From Pseudomonas yamanorum (lineage in GTDB: Bacteria; Pseudomonadota; Gammaproteobacteria; Pseudomonadales; Pseudomonadaceae): a stretch of 64,000 bases of DNA. Location: positions 323 to 64,322 of the forward strand of contig NZ_JACARE010000027.1 in NCBI RefSeq assembly GCF_013386765.1, read 5' to 3'. The translations under genes were made by a program, and so were the position numbers. Below are positions 35,986 through 44,716 of this stretch, in pieces. Each line of letters starts with the position of its first letter. Positions within the stretch are counted from its first letter, which is position 1. Below the pieces are notes generated by a model. The model had not been told where the DNA came from and made no database searches. It saw only the letters and a program-made list of their open reading frames with translations.

Positions 35986-36750
35986 TCAAGCGAAGCAGTC
36001 GGCGCTCAGTTTATCCAGCACACGATCCGCCCGCCCTTCGGCCTCGGCCATGGTGCGGTGCCAGCCCGACACGCACGGCTGCAAATCCGGCTCGTGCCCG
36101 GCTTGCGCCAGCCATTGCCAGCAATCATGCCAATCGCCAAGGGCACCCTGGGCCGCCTTGAGACGGGACACGGCCTTGGGGGGCAGCTTGTCCAGCTCGG
36201 GATAAGCTTCGGCGGCATAGCGCACGCGCTTGATCAGCAGACGCAGGCGATGACGATCATGGTTGGGGTCGTTCAGCGCCTCGCCGAGGTTTTTCCATTG
36301 CTTGGCCAGGCGCTTTTCAATCCGAGTGCGCAAGCCCTTGAGCAATTTCTGCCGTTGGGATGCACGGATAAATCGGGGGAATGCCTCGAGGATCAGCAGC
36401 AAATGCGCCAGCTCCGGCCCTTGTGCGACCGAGCGATAAGTGGCTGGTTGCTGACGGATACGCCGGTCAGCCGCCTCATGATGGCCGTGCTGGTGCAGGT
36501 ACGCCGCCAACACTTCCCGGTCACGAAACGGCGTGGTCAGTTGGCCGACGGCACTGGCGGACTGTTCGAGTTGCTCGACACCGGGCAACCCGCGCAATGG
36601 CCGCAACAGGCTGCGCAAGCGCCGCACGGTGGTGCGCAGATCATGCAGGGCCTCGTCATCCGTGACGGCGGCGAGTCGCGCCTGGCAGTTCAGCACCCCT
36701 ACTTCCAGGCCTATGACCTGAGCGACCAACTGATCTACCAAGGCTGACAT
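35986..36750 (-). CDS. CHAD-domain protein
   Basis: A 254-residue all-alpha CHAD protein: DEALHDLRTTVRRLRSLLRPLRGL and DRHRLRLLIKRVRYAAEAYPEL carry the conserved His and Arg pattern of the domain, which binds polyphosphate. There is no CYTH partner domain in this protein. Its role in Pseudomonas is not established. The ATG has a reasonable AGGA site. Confidence 0.9.
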   Translation of the reverse strand: MSALVDQLVAQVIGLEVGVLNCQARLAAVTDDEALHDLRTTVRRLRSLLRPLRGLPGVEQLEQSASAVGQLTTPFRDREVLAAYLHQHGHHEAADRRIRQQPATYRSVAQGPELAHLLLILEAFPRFIRASQRQKLLKGLRTRIEKRLAKQWKNLGEALNDPNHDRHRLRLLIKRVRYAAEAYPELDKLPPKAVSRLKAAQGALGDWHDCWQWLAQAGHEPDLQPCVSGWHRTMAEAEGRADRVLDKLSADCFA

Positions 36751-36796
36751 CCTTTCCTCCTCAATGATTAATCCTGGGTGGGCTTGAGGCCGCCGA

Positions 36797-36826
36797 CGCA
36801 GCCTCGTTGCACTCGACAGCTGCTAC
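36797..36826. repeat. Single REP of the GTAGCAGCTGTCGAG family
   Basis: One copy of the family seen as a pair at 10761-10867, in the orientation CGCAGCCTCG...CTCGACAGCTGCTAC. It lies between the CHAD gene and the small lipoprotein gene. Confidence 0.7.
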
Positions 36827-36829
36827 GGG

Positions 36830-37108
36830 TCAACGTCCTGCGCGAGACTCACGAATGTAGAAACGGGCTTTCTCGGCCTTTTCCGAGCAGCCTTGAAACG
36901 CTTCGAACTGCTGCTGGGTCTTGGCGCCCGTCAACAACGACAGGGCCTTGGAGTAACTCACGGTGCCGGCAAACCCTTCGGCCTTGGCCAGGTCAAGCTC
37001 GTGCCACGCTGCATCCAGTTGCGTGCCGCAGCTGTCGCGATAAGCGGTCTTCCCGGCACAACCGGCCAGGGCCAACACGATCACAGGTACACACATCCAG
37101 GCTTTCAT
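36830..37108 (-). CDS. Small lipoprotein
   Basis: A 92-residue protein with a lipoprotein signal ending in the lipobox LAGC, so probably anchored in the outer or inner membrane. The mature part is helical and polar (AWHELDLAKAEGF, AKTQQQFEAFQG) and has two further Cys that could pair. GAGG is nine bases before ATG 37108. Function unknown; it lies in a divergent pair with the patatin gene. Confidence 0.78.
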   Translation of the reverse strand: MKAWMCVPVIVLALAGCAGKTAYRDSCGTQLDAAWHELDLAKAEGFAGTVSYSKALSLLTGAKTQQQFEAFQGCSEKAEKARFYIRESRAGR

Positions 37109-37325
37109 CAAATGACACCTCAAGAAAAGAAAAAACAGTCACAGGAGTAGACGTTGCCCACACCGAAAAGTGCCTTATCCGACTGCCTGAATCCGCAGTG
37201 CCGATTGCCAGAGCATACCCGAGCGGAGTAGCCCACTTGCGAAAATAATCGGTTGCGACCGTGATGATTGAAGCGTGCCCCTCGATGGGTGCATTGTGGG
37301 CACCTGTTTTGCGAAGGATCAGGTC

Positions 37326-38363
37326 ATGAAGAAACGTGTTGCATTGGTGCTGGGCTCCGGTGGCGCCCGGGGCTACGCCCATATCGGCGTGATCGAGGAA
37401 ATCGAAAGGCGCGGCTATGACATCGCCTGCATTGCCGGCTGCTCCATGGGTGCCGTGGTGGGCGGGATCTATGCCGCGGGCAAGCTGGACGAGTATCGGA
37501 ACTGGATCGAAAGCCTCGATTACCTGGACGTGCTGCGCCTGGTAGACGTGAGTTTTCGCCTGGGAGCAATCCGTGGCGAGAAGGTCTTTGGGCAGATCCG
37601 CAAGATCGTCGGCGAGATCAACATCGAAGACCTGCGCATTCCCTACACCGCCGTGGCCACCGACCTCACCAACCAACAGGAAATCTGGTTCCAGGAAGGC
37701 TGCCTGCACCAGGCCATGCGTGCCTCGGCGGCGATTCCCAGCCTGTTTACCCCGGTGATGCAAGGCAACCGCATGCTGGTGGACGGCGGCCTGCTCAACC
37801 CCTTGCCGATCGTGCCGGTGGTGTCGAGCCACTGCGACCTGATCATTGCGGTCAACCTCAACTCCACCAACCAGAAGCACTACACGCTGCCGGTGATCCA
37901 GCGTCCGCCGGCGTTCAAGAGCCGCTTCGATAACCTGGTGCGTTCATTGGGTTCGCACTTGCCGTTCCGCCGCAAGCAGGCGGAGCAGTTGTTGCTGCTG
38001 GAACAGGAAGCGCTGCTGGCCCAGGCCGCGGATATCAACCCGTGGCTGGAGTCGGCCGAACCCGAAGCGCAGCAACCGGCGGCGGCCCCGGAAAAGGCCG
38101 GCGCGCCGAAGTCGGCGACCGGCTCGTTCATCATCGATAACGTGGGACCGGCGTCGCTGCTGGATTTGATCAACCAGAGTTTCGAGGTGATGCAGACGTC
38201 CCTGGCGCAGTACAAGATCGCAGGGTATCCGCCGGATGTCCTGATCAACGTGCCGAAGCGGGTGTGCCGGTTTTTCGAGTTTTACAAGGCGCCGGAGCTG
38301 ATCGCCCTGGGGCGGGAGATTGCCAGCGATACGCTGGACCGGTATGAGAGTGAGCAACACTAA
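37326..38363 (+). CDS. Patatin-like phospholipase (RssA type)
   Basis: A 345-residue cytosolic patatin-family hydrolase. The oxyanion loop GSGGARG, nucleophile GCSMG (GxSxG) and Asp in VDGGLLNPLP are present, so the Ser/Asp dyad is intact. A C-terminal extension of about 80 residues has a low-complexity Ala/Pro/Glu part (EPEAQQPAAAPEKAGAP) and then a helical end. AAGGA is seven bases before ATG 37326. Similar to RssA; lipid substrate unknown. A REP pair follows. Confidence 0.9.
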   Translation: MKKRVALVLGSGGARGYAHIGVIEEIERRGYDIACIAGCSMGAVVGGIYAAGKLDEYRNWIESLDYLDVLRLVDVSFRLGAIRGEKVFGQIRKIVGEINIEDLRIPYTAVATDLTNQQEIWFQEGCLHQAMRASAAIPSLFTPVMQGNRMLVDGGLLNPLPIVPVVSSHCDLIIAVNLNSTNQKHYTLPVIQRPPAFKSRFDNLVRSLGSHLPFRRKQAEQLLLLEQEALLAQAADINPWLESAEPEAQQPAAAPEKAGAPKSATGSFIIDNVGPASLLDLINQSFEVMQTSLAQYKIAGYPPDVLINVPKRVCRFFEFYKAPELIALGREIASDTLDRYESEQH

Positions 38364-38394
38364 AGTTTTGTCAGCAGGGCTTTTGTGGCGAGGG

Positions 38395-38476
38395 AGCTTG
38401 CTCCCGCTGGGCTGCGTAGCGGCCCCAAAATCCTGGGAGCGCTGCGCACTCCAGCGGGAGCAAGCTCCCTCGCCAC
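38395..38476. repeat. REP pair, GTGGCGAGGGAGCTTGCTCCC family
   Basis: Arms at 38395-38421 and 38451-38476 are inverted copies of a third REP type (GTGGCGAGGGAGCTTGCTCCC). They separate the convergent patatin and kdpE genes. Confidence 0.85.
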
Positions 38477-38492
38477 AGGTTGAGCAAACGCT

Positions 38493-39188
38493 TCAGGCTT
38501 CGGTGTTCAACAACCGATACCCAACACCCGCCTCGGTCACGATAAACCGTGGCTGAGTCGGATCATCCGCCAGCTTCTGGCGCAGATGCCCCACCACAAT
38601 CCGCAGGTAATGGCTGTCTTCGGTATGGGTTGGCCCCCAGATATCCTTGAGCAGTTGCTGCTGGGTAATCACCCGCCCAGGATGCCGCGCCAACTGTGCC
38701 AGCACCGCGTATTCCTTGCGGGTCAGCGCCACTTCCACACCGTCCAGCAGCACTCGCCGATAAGCCAGGTCGACCGTCAACGGGCCGAAACGCAACGCCG
38801 CTTCCTGGGCCTCCCCCGCCGGCGCCTGGCGCAGCAACGCCCGCACCCGCGCCAGAAACTCCTGGATGCCAAACGGCTTGGTCACGTAGTCATTGGCGCC
38901 GTTGTCCAGTGCCTCGACCTTTTGCACTTCACTGGCCCGCACCGACAACACCAGCACCGGCACCGTGGACCACTCACGAAACTCGCGCAGCACCTGCTGG
39001 CCGTCCATGTCCGGCAGGCCAAGGTCGAGCACCAGCAGGTCCGGTTTGCTCAAGGCGGCCTGGGCCAGGCCTTCGTTGCCGGTCCCGGCCTCGATCACTT
39101 TGTAGCCCTGGGAGGCCAGGCTGATACGCAAGAACTTGCGGATCTGCGGTTCGTCGTCAATGACCAAAATCGTCGCAGTCTGGCTCAT
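38493..39188 (-). CDS. kdpE: KdpE response regulator
   Basis: A 231-residue OmpR-family regulator. The receiver domain starts ATILVIDDEPQIRKFL with the phospho-acceptor in LLVLDLGLPDMDG, followed by the winged-helix DNA-binding domain (YLRIVVGHLRQKLADDP). It activates kdpFABC under potassium limitation or salt stress. Start 39188 is preferred over the upstream TTG. It follows kdpD by 37 bases on the same strand. A candidate target array lies before kdpF. Confidence 0.95.
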   Translation of the reverse strand: MSQTATILVIDDEPQIRKFLRISLASQGYKVIEAGTGNEGLAQAALSKPDLLVLDLGLPDMDGQQVLREFREWSTVPVLVLSVRASEVQKVEALDNGANDYVTKPFGIQEFLARVRALLRQAPAGEAQEAALRFGPLTVDLAYRRVLLDGVEVALTRKEYAVLAQLARHPGRVITQQQLLKDIWGPTHTEDSHYLRIVVGHLRQKLADDPTQPRFIVTEAGVGYRLLNTEA

Positions 39189-39225
39189 GGTGTCCAATCA
39201 AAATCCGTGAAGAAAAGAGGGTAGC

Positions 39226-41877
39226 TCAAGGTTCGCTTTCCAGGCCAGGCTGGGCCTGCAATGGCAGGAATAAAGTGATGCAGGTGCCGCGGCCTTCAAT
39301 GCCGTCGGCCACGCTGATATGCCCGCCGTGGGCGCCGACCATGCCCTGGCAGATCGCCAGGCCGAGCCCGGTGCCCTGCCCGCCACGATCACCTCTGGCG
39401 GCGGTGTAGAACATGTCGAAAATCTTCGCGCGCTCCTCCTCGGGAATGCCCGGGCCTTCATCGGCGACGGCAAAAAACAATTGGTTATCCACCACGCCCG
39501 CACTGAGTTTCAGGCGGCCCTGGGGCGGCGAGAAGCGTGCAGCGTTTTCCAATACGTTGACCAGCGCCTGTTCGATCAAGGCCGCATGCACGTAGAGCAG
39601 TGGCAACTCGGGCGGTACGTCGGTGGTCACTTGCAGCGGCGCCAATACCGCACGCAAGCGGCCCAGGGAACTGCCGACGATATCGCCGGGGGAAACCCAA
39701 TCCCGCGCCAGCTTCAGGGCGCCATGGCCCAGGCGGGTCATGTCCAGCAGGTTCTGGATGTAGCGGTCCAGGCGCTCGGCTTCATCGCGGGTGCCTTCCA
39801 GCAACTCCCGGCGATCCTCCAGGGGAATCGCTTCGCCGAGGGCCAGCAGGCTGTCGATGCTGCCCCGCATGGAGGTCAGCGGCGTGCGCAAATCATGGGA
39901 CACCGAGGCCAGCAAGGCACTACGCAGTTGCTCGGTTTCGCCATGCAGGCGAGCGGCTTCCAGCTCCTGGCCCAGTTGCGCCCGGGCCAGGGCCTGGGCC
40001 AAGGGCTGGCTCAGGGCTGTGAGCAGGCGACGGCGTTGGCCGCTCAATTCCAGGCCGGCTTTCGGGCTGACACCCAACAAACCCAACGGACCTTCTTCGC
40101 CGGACAACGGCCACCACCACCAGCGCCCAAACGGCAAGGTGCCGGTGCCCATGCCTGCCGGTTGATCGTGCTGCCAGGCCCAATCGGCGGCGGCGCGTTC
40201 GGCTTCGGTGAAGGTGATCGGGCCGCCGGTCTCGACCTTCCAGTCGCCCTGCCCGTCACGGTTGAGCAGGCACAATTGCAGGTCGCTCCAGCCTTCCAGA
40301 TGATGCGCGGCGGCACTGATCACCGCTTGGCGATCGGTGGCGGCGGTGAGCTTGCGCGACAGGTCGAGCAACTCGGTGGTTTCTTCCTGGGTATCGCGCA
40401 GCGCCTGCAACTGCCGACGCTGGCGCGCAGCGAGGTTGCCGGTGAGCGCCGCCATCAGCAGGAAGAACAACAGGGTCAGCACGTCCTCTTCACGCTGGAT
40501 CGCGAAAGAGAAATTCGGCGGGATAAACAGAAAGTCGTAGCTCAGGAATGACAACGCCGCACACGCCAGCGCCGGGCCCAGGCTGCTGCGTACCGCCACC
40601 AGCAGCACGGCGGCGAGGAACACCAGCGAGATGTTCGGCAACGGCAACACACTGGCGACACCCCAGGCGACGGCCGCCGCGATCACGGTTGCTACCACTG
40701 CCAGCGCGTAGTCAAACCACACCAACCCACGCACATCCGGCAGGCGTGGTGGGGCCGGGATTTCGTCGCTGTCGAGGACGTTGATTTCCAGGCCCCGGGC
40801 ATTGCGCAGCAGGCGTGACGCCAGGCCACCACCAAGCAGGGTGCGATGCCAGCGCGGACGTGACTGCCCTACCAGAATCAAGCTGGCGCGTCGTTCGCCC
40901 GCATGCTGGATCAGCGTCTTCGCCACCTCCCCCGCCCGCAGCAACACCACTTCACCGCCAAGGCGCTCGGCCAATTGCTGGGCGTTTTGCAGGCGCAGAC
41001 GCGATTGTTCATCACGCACCCGACCGTTATCCACATGCACCAGGCTCCACGGCAAATGCCGACGCTGGGCCACGCGGCTGGCGTGGCGCACCAGGCGTTC
41101 GGCCTGGGCATCGCCGTCCACGCCCACCAACAACCGGCCACGCACAGCGGGCGCAGCCTGGCCCAACTGGCGATAACCCTGGGCCAGGTCGTCGTCGACG
41201 TGGGCCGCAGCGGTTTGCATCGCCAGCTCGCGCAAGGCCATGAGGTTGGTCTGGGTGAAGAAGGCGTCGATGGCCGCGCGAGCCTGTTCCGGCACGTAGA
41301 CCTTGCCGTCCCGCAGGCGCTCCAACAGTTCGCGGGATGGCAGGTCGATCAGCAGCAGTTCGTCGGCCTCCTGCAAGACCCAATCGGGCAAGGTCTCGCG
41401 CACTTGCACGCCAGTGATACCGCGTACCTGATCGTTGAGGCTTTCCAGGTGCTGGACGTTGACCGTAGTGAAGACGTTGATGCCGGCAGAGAGCAATTCC
41501 TGGATGTCTTGCCAGCGTTTTTCGTGACGGCTGCCGGGGGCGTTGCTGTGAGCCAGCTCGTCCACCAGCACCAGTTTGGGCCTGGCAGCGAGCAGGCCGT
41601 CGAGGTCCATTTCTTCCAGCATCACGCCGCGGTATTCGGAGCGCAGCAGCGGCTGTTGCGGCAGGCCGCTGAGCAAGGCTTCGGTCTCGGCGCGGCCGTG
41701 GGTTTCCACTACGCCGGCGATCAGCCGCACGCCCTGGCGCAGTTGGGTGTGGGCGGCCTGGAGCATGGCGTAGGTCTTGCCCACGCCGGGGGCGGCGCCG
41801 AGGAAGACTTTGAGCCGGCCGCGGCCGTCCCGGGGTAGTTCGGCTAACAGGGCATCGGCGCGGCCGGAGTCGCTCAT
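39226..41877 (-). CDS. kdpD: KdpD sensor kinase
   Basis: An 883-residue hybrid-input kinase. N-terminal KdpD domain with Walker A GAAPGVGKTYAM (27-35), a Usp-like domain, four membrane helices (about 390-480), a GAF region, then the kinase core with phospho-His in SVSHDLRTPLTSMRGS and ATP domain motifs NVLENAARFSPPQG and GQGTGLGLAI. It senses potassium and phosphorylates KdpE. The gap from kdpC (156 bases) holds a REP pair, so kdpDE may be expressed separately or at a different level. Confidence 0.96.
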   Translation of the reverse strand: MSDSGRADALLAELPRDGRGRLKVFLGAAPGVGKTYAMLQAAHTQLRQGVRLIAGVVETHGRAETEALLSGLPQQPLLRSEYRGVMLEEMDLDGLLAARPKLVLVDELAHSNAPGSRHEKRWQDIQELLSAGINVFTTVNVQHLESLNDQVRGITGVQVRETLPDWVLQEADELLLIDLPSRELLERLRDGKVYVPEQARAAIDAFFTQTNLMALRELAMQTAAAHVDDDLAQGYRQLGQAAPAVRGRLLVGVDGDAQAERLVRHASRVAQRRHLPWSLVHVDNGRVRDEQSRLRLQNAQQLAERLGGEVVLLRAGEVAKTLIQHAGERRASLILVGQSRPRWHRTLLGGGLASRLLRNARGLEINVLDSDEIPAPPRLPDVRGLVWFDYALAVVATVIAAAVAWGVASVLPLPNISLVFLAAVLLVAVRSSLGPALACAALSFLSYDFLFIPPNFSFAIQREEDVLTLLFFLLMAALTGNLAARQRRQLQALRDTQEETTELLDLSRKLTAATDRQAVISAAAHHLEGWSDLQLCLLNRDGQGDWKVETGGPITFTEAERAAADWAWQHDQPAGMGTGTLPFGRWWWWPLSGEEGPLGLLGVSPKAGLELSGQRRRLLTALSQPLAQALARAQLGQELEAARLHGETEQLRSALLASVSHDLRTPLTSMRGSIDSLLALGEAIPLEDRRELLEGTRDEAERLDRYIQNLLDMTRLGHGALKLARDWVSPGDIVGSSLGRLRAVLAPLQVTTDVPPELPLLYVHAALIEQALVNVLENAARFSPPQGRLKLSAGVVDNQLFFAVADEGPGIPEEERAKIFDMFYTAARGDRGGQGTGLGLAICQGMVGAHGGHISVADGIEGRGTCITLFLPLQAQPGLESEP

Positions 41878-41924
41878 GCGGGCGGTCTTCCTTCAGGTGT
41901 TGATGTAGTGATTGTGATGCAGCC

Positions 41925-42018
41925 ATCGCGGGCAAGCCCGGCTCCCACATTTGATCTTCAGTGAATCCAGACTTTGTGTTCAACAAAGATCAACTGTGGG
42001 AGCGGGCTTGCCCGCGAT
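41925..42018. repeat. REP pair between kdpC and kdpD
   Basis: Copies ATCGCGGGCAAGCCCGGCTCC (41925-41945) and the inverse (41995-42018) of the TGTGGGAGCGGGCTTGCCCGCGAT type flank about 45 bases of unique sequence. It may modulate read-through from kdpFABC into kdpDE. Confidence 0.85.
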
Positions 42019-42033
42019 TCGCGGCGCCACTGC

Positions 42034-42579
42034 TTACAACTTTTCCAGCGCCATATTCAACGCCAAAACGTTCACCACCGGCGGCCCCACCAGCGGGCTT
42101 TCGATGTGCTCATCCATCAAGCGCTCCAGGGTCGCCACCGGCAGGTTACGTGCGGCCGCCACCCGCGCCAGTTGATAGGCAATCGCCTGTGGTGGCAAGT
42201 GTGGATCAAGACCGCTGCCGGAGGTAGTCAGCATTGCCATGGGCACCGGCCCCTGGCCTGGCACCAGCAGTTTGTTGGCATCATCAAATACCCGAGTGGC
42301 CAGCGCCGGGTTGCTTGGGCCGAGGTTGCTGGCACTGCTGGAAACGGTGGCAAACGCCCCGGCGGATGGCCGCGGGTGGAACCAGCCGTCACCGGTGAAA
42401 TCCTGGGCGATCAGGCTCGAACCACGCACCTTGCCGCCGGCATCGCGCACCAGGCTGCCGTTGGCCTGGTCAGGGAACGCGACTTGCGCCACGCCGGTGA
42501 CCACCAGGGGATAGGCCACGCCGGTGATCAGGGTCATCAACACCAGCAGGCTCAGGGCCGGGCGGATTATGTTGGACAT
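42034..42579 (-). CDS. kdpC: KdpC subunit of potassium ATPase
   Basis: A 181-residue inner-membrane protein with one N-terminal helix (IRPALSLLVLMTLITGVAYPL) and a periplasmic domain with FHPRPSAG and SGSGLDPHLPPQA, the family marks. It stabilises the KdpFABC complex and helps bind ATP/potassium. GAGG is eight bases before ATG 42579; the longer frame is not needed. The third structural gene of the operon, 67 bases after kdpB. Confidence 0.96.
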   Translation of the reverse strand: MSNIIRPALSLLVLMTLITGVAYPLVVTGVAQVAFPDQANGSLVRDAGGKVRGSSLIAQDFTGDGWFHPRPSAGAFATVSSSASNLGPSNPALATRVFDDANKLLVPGQGPVPMAMLTTSGSGLDPHLPPQAIAYQLARVAAARNLPVATLERLMDEHIESPLVGPPVVNVLALNMALEKL

Positions 42580-42646
42580 TTCAAATTCCTCAATTCGGTC
42601 ATTGCAACCTGCAGGCCCCGGATTACCGGCGCCTGCAGGCATCGGG

Positions 42647-44704
42647 TCAAACCAGGTGCAGCGCGGTCAGCAGCATGTCGATCGCCTTGATGCCCACGAA
42701 CGGCACCACAATCCCGCCCAGGCCGTAGATCAGCAGGTTGCGACGCAGCAACGCTGCCGCACTCGCCGCCTGCACACGCACACCACGCAGGGCCAGCGGG
42801 ATCAGCACCACGATGATCAGGGCGTTGAACACGATGGCCGAGAGGATCGCGCTCTGCGGGCTTTGCAGGTGCATCACGTTGAGCACACCCAGTTGCGGGT
42901 AGATCGAGGCGAACAGCGCCGGCAGGATCGCGAAGTACTTGGCCACGTCGTTGGCGATGGAGAACGTCGTCAGCGCACCGCGGGTTACCAGCAACTCCTT
43001 GCCGATCTGCACCACGTCCAGCAGCTTGGTTGGGTCGCTGTCGAGGTCGACCATGTTGGCGGCTTCACGGGCGGCCTGGGTGCCGTCGTTCATCGCCATG
43101 CCGACGTCAGCCTGGGCCAGCGCCGGGGCGTCGTTGGCGCCGTCGCCGCACATGGCAACCAGGCGCCCGTCGTTCTGTTCGTGACGAATGCGCGCGAGTT
43201 TTTTCTCCGGCGTGGCTTCGGCCAGCACGTCATCCACGCCGGCTTCCGCAGCAATCGCCGCAGCGGTCAGCGGGTTGTCGCCGGTCACCATCACGGTGCG
43301 GATCCCCAGCTTGCGCAGCTCGGCGAAACGTTCGCGAATGCCGGGTTTGACCACGTCCTTGAGGTGAATCGCGCCGAGCAACTTGCCGTCGGCACACACC
43401 AGCAACGGCGTGCCGCCGCTCTGGGCGATCTTGTCGATTTCACGGGACAGCGCCGGTTGCAGGTCGCGGCGTTGCAGCCCGATGAAGGCCAGCAGCGAAT
43501 CCACCGCGCCTTTACGGAACACACGGCCCTGATAGTCGACGCCAGACAGGCGGGTTTCTGCGCTGAACGGTACGGAGGTCAACTCATCCGTCGACGGCTC
43601 GGCTTGCGGGTGCAGGCCACGCAGGTATTCGACGATGGATTTGCCTTCCGCCGTGTCGTCCGCCAGGGAGGCCAGCAACGCGCCTTCTGCCAACTCCTTG
43701 CCGCTGACACCGGGTGCGGCGATCACGTTGGTGCAACGACGGTTACCGAAAGTGATGGTGCCGGTCTTGTCCAGCAACAGCACGTGCACGTCCCCCGCTG
43801 CTTCCACCGCGCGTCCGGATTTGGCGATCACGTTGAGGCGTACCAGGCGGTCCATGCCGGCGATACCGATGGCCGACAACAGGCCGCCGATGGTGGTCGG
43901 AATCAGGGTGACCAGCAGCGCCACCAGGAACACCAGCGGCAGGTTGCCATTGGCGAAGTGGGCGAACGGCTGCAGGGTCACCACCACCAGCAGGAAGATC
44001 AGCGTCAGGCCGATCAGCAGGATGTCCAGCGCGATTTCGTTGGGGGTTTTCTGGCGTTTGGCGCCTTCCACCAGGGCGATCATGCGGTCCAGGGTCGACT
44101 CGCCCGGGTTGGCGGTGATGCGGATCATCAACCAGTCCGAAACCAGGCGGGTGTTGCCGGTGACGGCCGAACGGTCGCCGCCGGACTCACGGATGACCGG
44201 GGCGGATTCGCCGGTGATCGCCGCTTCGTTGACCGCCGCGATACCTTCGATGACTTCGCCGTCGCCAGGGATCATTTCCCCGGCGGCCACACGTACCACA
44301 TCACCTTTACGCAGGCTGGCGGCCGGTACGACCTTGAAGCTGCCATCGGCTTCCTTGCGACGGGCACTGAGGCCCTCGCTGCCGGCCTTGAGGCTGTCGG
44401 CACGGGCCTTGCCGCGACCTTCAGCCAGGGCTTCGGCGAAGTTGGCGAACAGTACGGTGAACCACAGCCACACCGCGATTTGCACCGCGACGTAGGTCGG
44501 TACGGCGTCCTCCGGCACGAAGCACAGGAGGGTGGTGAGGATCGCGGTCAGTTCGACCACCAGCATCACCGGCGAACGTTGCAGTTGGCGCGGGTCCAGC
44601 TTGACGAAGGCCTGGACCAGCGCCGGGCGCCACAGGGCCGACATTGCGGTTTTGGCCGGCTCCTGGGTTTTCACCGAAGCCGCGTTTTTTGCAGGCATAT
44701 TCAT
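42647..44704 (-). CDS. kdpB: KdpB catalytic subunit (P-type ATPase)
   Basis: A 685-residue P1-type ATPase. The phosphorylation site DKTGT(ITFGN) and the hinge motif GDGANDAPALAQADVG are present, as is TGES. It couples ATP hydrolysis to potassium import by KdpA. Three ATGs lie at 44710, 44704 and 44698; 44704 has AAGGGG at eight bases and is preferred, while 44710 is too close to that site. It follows kdpA by 12 bases. Confidence 0.97.
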   Translation of the reverse strand: MNMPAKNAASVKTQEPAKTAMSALWRPALVQAFVKLDPRQLQRSPVMLVVELTAILTTLLCFVPEDAVPTYVAVQIAVWLWFTVLFANFAEALAEGRGKARADSLKAGSEGLSARRKEADGSFKVVPAASLRKGDVVRVAAGEMIPGDGEVIEGIAAVNEAAITGESAPVIRESGGDRSAVTGNTRLVSDWLMIRITANPGESTLDRMIALVEGAKRQKTPNEIALDILLIGLTLIFLLVVVTLQPFAHFANGNLPLVFLVALLVTLIPTTIGGLLSAIGIAGMDRLVRLNVIAKSGRAVEAAGDVHVLLLDKTGTITFGNRRCTNVIAAPGVSGKELAEGALLASLADDTAEGKSIVEYLRGLHPQAEPSTDELTSVPFSAETRLSGVDYQGRVFRKGAVDSLLAFIGLQRRDLQPALSREIDKIAQSGGTPLLVCADGKLLGAIHLKDVVKPGIRERFAELRKLGIRTVMVTGDNPLTAAAIAAEAGVDDVLAEATPEKKLARIRHEQNDGRLVAMCGDGANDAPALAQADVGMAMNDGTQAAREAANMVDLDSDPTKLLDVVQIGKELLVTRGALTTFSIANDVAKYFAILPALFASIYPQLGVLNVMHLQSPQSAILSAIVFNALIIVVLIPLALRGVRVQAASAAALLRRNLLIYGLGGIVVPFVGIKAIDMLLTALHLV

Positions 44705-44716
44705 TTTCATATCCCC